From: Balneolaceae bacterium
GTDB lineage: Bacteria; Bacteroidota; Rhodothermia; Balneolales; Balneolaceae
Assembly (NCBI GenBank): GCA_007131725.1
Contig: SLPZ01000037.1
Coordinates: forward strand, 1-46,277
Direction of reading: 5' to 3'
Length of the DNA: 46,277 bases
This document shows, in pieces, positions 42,289 through 46,277 of the stretch. Positions within the stretch are counted from its first letter, which is position 1, and the number at the start of each line of letters is the position of its first letter. A program made the position numbers and the translations under genes. The notes under the pieces are model-generated. The model was not told the DNA's origin and searched no databases. It worked only from the letters and a program-made list of their open reading frames with translations.

Positions 42289-42708
42289 CTATTCTGAACT
42301 CTTACGAAATACTTCCGTATTTTTTAATTGGCTTTTGAATACTATACATGTTTTTCCCTCTTTGTTTTTTATAACATTTCTGAATTCGCCAATATTCAAT
42401 TGATTATTAATCGATTTTAGTTTTATAGAGAGGGTATAGGTTTCATCAACAAAAACCGGCCTTAAAAATGTTATCTCTTTCTGAATCAGAATTGTTTCTC
42501 CCGGAAATTTTGTACCAGCAATTTTTGTGAACGAAGAAGCAGCTAAATTTCCTTGAACGATTGGTTTTCCGAATTCAGATTCCGTTGTTAACTCCTCATC
42601 TACATGCAAGGGATAATCATCCCCTGTAATCTTTGCAAATGCCAACACATCTTCCCTGCTGAAAGATATTTGGCCCTTAATAGTATCTCCTGGTTCTCTG
42701 AGACTCAT
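42289..42708 (-). CDS. MaoC-like hotdog dehydratase/hydratase
   Basis: 139 residues. A MaoC-type hotdog fold with the hydratase motif FAKITGDDYPLHVDEEL (Asp30/His35 region) and FGKPIVQGNLAASSFTKI. Such enzymes hydrate enoyl thioesters or dehydrate (R)-3-hydroxyacyl thioesters. The gene is last in the acyl-synthesis operon, 30 bases after the KAS III gene. It could form or remove the double bond of a short acyl-ACP. It may instead act only as a thioester-binding domain. Confidence 0.82.
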   Translation of the reverse strand: MSLREPGDTIKGQISFSREDVLAFAKITGDDYPLHVDEELTTESEFGKPIVQGNLAASSFTKIAGTKFPGETILIQKEITFLRPVFVDETYTLSIKLKSINNQLNIGEFRNVIKNKEGKTCIVFKSQLKNTEVFRKSSE

Positions 42709-42738
42709 TTTTTGTTCAACTCTGTCATGAATATACTG

Positions 42739-43797
42739 TTACATTTCAATGATATCTGCAATGTGGCAGTCAGGCAGATTTATTATTGCGCTTCCCCATG
42801 ACAGCCCGTTACCAAATGCGCTCAAACAAAGTGTCCTTTTCTCACTTGTTTTATTTTTTAACCTTGAAACGATTGTAAGAGGTACTGAAACGGATGAGGT
42901 ATTTCCAAATGTGTCAAGACTTGAGGGAACCTTTTCGTGATCAAGTTTTAATTTTTTAACTAAAAAATCATTGATAATTTTATTTGCCTGATGAAAAATA
43001 TAATAGTCAATTGATTCTTTTTCTTTTTCAGCATAACCTAAAAGTTTTTTTAGATCTTTCGGTACTTCTTTTGCTGCAAAGTTAAATACATTTAATCCGT
43101 CGATATGTCCCTGTTCATCATTCCGGATATTTCCATCATCGTCCACTACTTTTTCTTTCAGGCTATCCACTGAACTTGGCTGCCTGTACCCGCCTGCATC
43201 AATTTTTATCATTCCTGATTTAGATCCGTCCGAATTCAAAGAAAAAAAACTTTCTCCAAAGGAATCATCCTTATCGATAATTGCAGCAACTCCTGCATCA
43301 CCAAAAAGAAAAGCAGTTTTCCGGTCTTTTGATGAATAAACCTTCGATCTTGTTTCCCCATTCAGTATTAACACTTTATTGATACCAGTGTTAGAAATCA
43401 TGGAGTAGGCTACTTGTAAAGCAAACACGAATGCAGAACATCCAAGGGTGATATCAAATGCAATGGTTCCCTGTTTTAAACCGAGCCTCTCCTGGAGTAT
43501 TATCGATGTGGCCGGCATTCTATAGTCTGGGGTTTGAGATACAAAGAGCAGTACATCAATTTCAGATTTATCGATGTCCATTTCTTCAATCAATTGCTGT
43601 GCGGCAGCCAGGCATAAATCCGATGAGCAGGTATGTTCATCAGCAAATCGTCGTTCAAATACCCCGATCTTATCCACCACCTTTTTTACTTCATCTTTGG
43701 GAAAGTGCCCGGTGTACTCATAATTATTTATAACGTTGCCGGGTACTGCGGCAGCAATCCCCGATATGCCTGCATTTTTATATTTTAGTAAAGGCAT
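42739..43797 (-). CDS. 3-oxoacyl-ACP synthase III (KAS III/FabH-like)
   Basis: 352 residues. It condenses an acyl starter with malonyl-ACP. The catalytic triad is visible: Cys120 in DITLGCSAFVFALQ, His269 in YYIFHQANKII and Asn299 in DTFGNTSSVSVPL. It is slightly longer than housekeeping FabH and divergent. The next gene upstream, 9 bases away, encodes an SDR ketoreductase. A second KAS III is encoded upstream at 45498, sharing the FHQAN, GNTSS and GLSWGSA blocks. It likely supplies a dedicated acyl group for a surface molecule rather than membrane lipids. Confidence 0.88.
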   Translation of the reverse strand: MPLLKYKNAGISGIAAAVPGNVINNYEYTGHFPKDEVKKVVDKIGVFERRFADEHTCSSDLCLAAAQQLIEEMDIDKSEIDVLLFVSQTPDYRMPATSIILQERLGLKQGTIAFDITLGCSAFVFALQVAYSMISNTGINKVLILNGETRSKVYSSKDRKTAFLFGDAGVAAIIDKDDSFGESFFSLNSDGSKSGMIKIDAGGYRQPSSVDSLKEKVVDDDGNIRNDEQGHIDGLNVFNFAAKEVPKDLKKLLGYAEKEKESIDYYIFHQANKIINDFLVKKLKLDHEKVPSSLDTFGNTSSVSVPLTIVSRLKNKTSEKRTLCLSAFGNGLSWGSAIINLPDCHIADIIEM

Positions 43798-43806
43798 GGC
43801 TATTAT

Positions 43807-44556
43807 TTAATTTAAAGTTAATCCACCGTCAATCAATATTGAAGTACCTGTAACCCAGGCTGAGGCGTCTGAAAGTAAATATATAATGGCATAGGCAACT
43901 TCTTCCGGGGTGCCGTAACGTCCCAGCGGATAATTTTTCAAATTCTCTTCTAACTGTTTTTCTGATATATAGCGTAACTTCATCATGGGCGTTTCTATCA
44001 TCGCCGGATTTACACTGTTGCACCTGATGCCTTTCGATGCCAGATCAACAGCGGCACTTTTCATAAAACCGTTAAGGGCGGCTTTGGATGATGAATACAT
44101 TCCGTTCGCCGGCGAAAAGTTATAATTTCCGGCCGTGGAAGATGTATAAACGATGGAAGATGGCCTTTTCAACTTTTTCATTTTCAAAAGATTCCTCGTC
44201 ATCATAATCGGAATCTTGGAATTCAGCTGAAAAATTCGGTCAAGATCATCGGGTTTTATAGACTTCACAGGAGATAGTTTCACAATCCCGGCATTAACCA
44301 CAAACCCGTCTAATTCCGGCAGAAATTCCAGCAGCTGCTGCATTTCGTCAGGGTTTGTCAGGTCAGTCCTGAATTGAAGATGCCCGTCACCTTCCAGTTG
44401 CGAATAGGTATCATATAAACGCTCTTTATTTCTGCCCGTAACAACCACTGTGGCGCCCATTTTTGAGCATTCAACGGCTGTAGCCCTTCCAATACCTGAT
44501 GATGCACCTGTTATAAAAATCGTTTTATTATGTAAAGAAAATGGGTTATTAGTCAT
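43807..44556 (-). CDS. SDR-family ketoreductase (FabG-like)
   Basis: 249 residues. The nucleotide motif is TGASSGIGRATAVE (about 16-29), NAGIVKL follows, and the catalytic GMYSSSKAALNGF carries Tyr and Lys. The C-terminus ASAWVTGTSILIDGGLTLN is typical. It probably reduces the 3-ketoacyl-ACP made by the neighbouring KAS III to 3-hydroxyacyl-ACP. Its start overlaps the ACP gene by 8 bases. Context favours acyl-ACP over a sugar substrate. Confidence 0.86.
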   Translation of the reverse strand: MTNNPFSLHNKTIFITGASSGIGRATAVECSKMGATVVVTGRNKERLYDTYSQLEGDGHLQFRTDLTNPDEMQQLLEFLPELDGFVVNAGIVKLSPVKSIKPDDLDRIFQLNSKIPIMMTRNLLKMKKLKRPSSIVYTSSTAGNYNFSPANGMYSSSKAALNGFMKSAAVDLASKGIRCNSVNPAMIETPMMKLRYISEKQLEENLKNYPLGRYGTPEEVAYAIIYLLSDASAWVTGTSILIDGGLTLN

Positions 44557-44785
44557 TAGTACGGTTTTTCACAATTTTGAACAGATCTTCAATCGTTCTT
44601 GCATTCAATATATCATCTCCATCAAGTTCAACTTCATACTCCTCGTCAATCAAAATAATTGCTTCCAATGCCATTAATGAATCCCATTCATCCAGGGCTT
44701 TGAAATCAGTATTTTTAGAAAATTTACTTTCAGGGGTTACTTCAAAGATGCTGACAAAGTGTTTTGTAAATGTTTCTAATTCCAT
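44549..44785 (-). CDS. Acyl carrier protein
   Basis: 78 residues, acidic and helical. The phosphopantetheine site is Ser36 in DEWDSLMALEAIILIDEEY. It differs from the housekeeping AcpP motif (GADSLDTVE), so it is a specialised ACP. It lies between the acyltransferase gene and the ketoreductase gene and probably carries the intermediates of this operon. Confidence 0.9.
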   Translation of the reverse strand: MELETFTKHFVSIFEVTPESKFSKNTDFKALDEWDSLMALEAIILIDEEYEVELDGDDILNARTIEDLFKIVKNRTND

Positions 44786-44815
44786 GAGAATTTGTTGTTT
44801 TATTAATATTTAATC

Positions 44816-45448
44816 TTATTGAATTTTCTTTGCCGGATTACCAAAAACGGCTGTGCCTGGTTTCACATCTCTAATCACAACACTCGCTGCCCCAACGGTT
44901 GAATTTTCTCCAATTTTGATTCCTGGAATAACAGTAGCTCGCACATTTATTTGAACTTTTTTATCGACCTGAACATGACCGCCTAAAAACACAAAAGGAC
45001 CCAGGTGGCACCAATTTCCAATTGTACAATCATGGCCTATGACTGATTGGGTCATTATTGTTACAAAATCACCTACCTTAACTTCCGGAGACAGGATTGC
45101 ATTATAACCAACAATACAACCCACACCCAATTTTACTGCTTTTGGGACCAATGCCTTAGGACAAACCAATGTTATAAACTGCCCTCCTTTATTCAGGATA
45201 AGTTCTGAATATTTGATTTTTTCATGCACATTTCCAAGAGCACAAATAAATACATCATCTTTTTGAGGTATATAATTTTCAACAGAATCGATGATTGGCG
45301 GATATTCATCAAACTGATTAAGAGCATCATATTTGTCATCAAGAAATCCTTTGATCACAAAATTTTTCTGGTTTTGACTGCAACGTTTTGCTAATTGATA
45401 CACTTCTCTGCCAAAACCTCTTGCTCCAATAATTAATAAATTTTTCAT
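44816..45448 (-). CDS. NeuD/PglD-like left-handed beta-helix acyltransferase
   Basis: 210 residues. An N-terminal nucleotide-fold domain (LLIIGARGFGREVYQLAKR, DDVFICALGNVHEKIKY) is followed by hexapeptide repeats (LGVGCIVGYNAILSPEVKVG, VIGHDCTIGNWCHLGPFVFLGG, GIKIGENSTVGAASVVIRDV) and the closing PGTAVFGNPAKKI. Relatives acylate amino sugars used in glycans, usually from acetyl-CoA. Here an ACP and KAS III genes are adjacent, so an acyl-ACP donor is a good possibility. It is 49 bases downstream of a second KAS III gene. Confidence 0.88.
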   Translation of the reverse strand: MKNLLIIGARGFGREVYQLAKRCSQNQKNFVIKGFLDDKYDALNQFDEYPPIIDSVENYIPQKDDVFICALGNVHEKIKYSELILNKGGQFITLVCPKALVPKAVKLGVGCIVGYNAILSPEVKVGDFVTIMTQSVIGHDCTIGNWCHLGPFVFLGGHVQVDKKVQINVRATVIPGIKIGENSTVGAASVVIRDVKPGTAVFGNPAKKIQ

Positions 45449-45497
45449 TTACTAAACCTGATTCAAAATATATAAGATATTTAGTACGACAGTCAAT

Positions 45498-46277
45498 CTA
45501 AATCTCAATTAAATCACAACATATGGCATTTCGCAGACTGAAGTATGCACTGCCCCAGGAAAGCCCCACACCGAAACCACATGTAATTACATTCAAAGTT
45601 TTCTGCTTACTATTATTAATCTCATCATGCAATTGTGCAACCATTGCCAGAGGTATGGAACCTGATGACGTATTACCATAATCTTTCAATACAAAGGGTA
45701 CTTTTTTATCAGGAATTTTCAATTTTTTTTGAATGACTTTATTCATCTTCAAATTTGCCTGATGAAAGATAAAATAGTCTATTGTTTCTTTGTCAATCTC
45801 AAAATTTTTTAACAATGCATTTACACTTTTCGGGGCTGTACTAATCCCAAAAGAAAAAACGGACATCCCATCCATATGTGTTTGCAAGCGATTACGAATA
45901 ATACCTTGTTCATATTCTCTTTCTTTCAATGATTCAGAAGTAACAGGATTTCGGCTTCCCCCATCCTCTACCATAATGGCTTTATGATTTTTCCCGTTTG
46001 TACCCATGTGAGTTAAAATTCCATTGGCACCTTCATTATATATCAGGGCTGTGGCCGATCCTGAATCCCCAAAAAGAGGATATGTACTTTTGTCTTTTTT
46101 TGATTTAGAGAATGAAGATGTATCCCCTACAAGCAACAACGCTTTTTCAAATTTACTGGATGAAATAATTGATGAAATGATTGAAAGACCATACACCCAG
46201 CCAGAACAACCCAGTGATACATCAAAACTCATGCACTCCTTAGAAAGGCCCAATCTTGATTGCAAGATACAGGCTGT
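45498..46277 (-). CDS. 3-oxoacyl-ACP synthase III, partial at window edge
   Basis: The C-terminal 259 residues of a KAS III are visible; the frame runs off the right end as TACILQSRLGLSKE. A TTG at 46265 is an internal codon, not the start. Visible catalytic residues are Cys in DVSLGCSGWVYGL, His in DYFIFHQANLKMN and Asn in DYGNTSSGSIPL. It is a diverged paralogue of the gene at 42739 and heads the visible part of the operon. Confidence 0.88.
   Translation of the reverse strand, partial: TACILQSRLGLSKECMSFDVSLGCSGWVYGLSIISSIISSSKFEKALLLVGDTSSFSKSKKDKSTYPLFGDSGSATALIYNEGANGILTHMGTNGKNHKAIMVEDGGSRNPVTSESLKEREYEQGIIRNRLQTHMDGMSVFSFGISTAPKSVNALLKNFEIDKETIDYFIFHQANLKMNKVIQKKLKIPDKKVPFVLKDYGNTSSGSIPLAMVAQLHDEINNSKQKTLNVITCGFGVGLSWGSAYFSLRNAICCDLIEI

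Noticed and set aside
1-46277. tRNA or rRNA genes
   Set aside because: By eye I found no T-arm GGTTCGAnTCC with a matching acceptor stem in the gaps and no rRNA-like conserved stretch; a covariance search would be decisive.

Overview
The window looks like a chromosomal segment of a marine or halophilic member of the Bacteroidota/Rhodothermota group, most likely Balneolia-like. This is inferred from the ECF sigma/FecR/TonB-receptor unit with an STN domain, many Tat-exported Gfo/Idh/MocA oxidoreductases, lipoprotein signals, weak Shine-Dalgarno sequences and gene deserts packed with palindromic repeats. No rRNA, tRNA or CRISPR array was seen.

Layout. (1) 1-2330 is an accessory edge: the first 31 codons of a probable restriction-modification methylase, a REP-associated HUH transposase (RAYT) with its palindromic repeats on both sides, and a ParE-type toxin-antitoxin pair. 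(2) 2513-5366 is a sulfide/persulfide module: an ArsR-rhodanese fusion regulator, a VKOR-like membrane protein that keeps only the CPFC cysteines, and a Tat-signal sulfide:quinone oxidoreductase. (3) 5715-13726 holds an exported SMP-30-like protein, a cell-surface signalling unit (ECF sigma, FecR, TonB receptor), three small exported proteins of unknown function, and convergent pcm. (4) 14451-16199 is an NhaC-type antiporter. (5) 16399-40030 is a large hexuronate island. Its core is a complete route from uronates to pyruvate plus glyceraldehyde-3-phosphate: TRAP transporter, UxaC, UxaE, an SDR fructuronate reductase, UxuA, KdgK and KDPG aldolase. The core is interleaved with five Gfo/Idh/MocA-type oxidoreductases (four predicted to be exported), two exported DUF6807 ('PmoA') proteins, an ApbE flavin transferase and a cupin. 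(6) 40283-41767 is an OmpA-like protein with an internal 179-codon duplication. (7) 42289-46277 is a minus-strand acyl-synthesis operon (two KAS III, ACP, ketoreductase, MaoC, NeuD-like acyltransferase), probably the edge of a surface-polysaccharide locus.

How the genes fit together. The TRAP system imports uronate. UxaC isomerises glucuronate or galacturonate, and UxaE feeds tagaturonate into fructuronate. The SDR and UxuA make KDG, and KdgK and Eda finish the pathway. No altronate branch, regulator gene or polysaccharide lyase lies in the window. The exported oxidoreductases and DUF6807 proteins suggest an additional, undescribed periplasmic redox modification of uronate-containing sugars upstream of uptake; this is inference. 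A perfect 11-3-11 palindrome sits between two divergent oxidoreductase genes and is the best operator candidate.

Intergenic DNA carries at least seven families of structured repeats, and several families occur more than once in the window.
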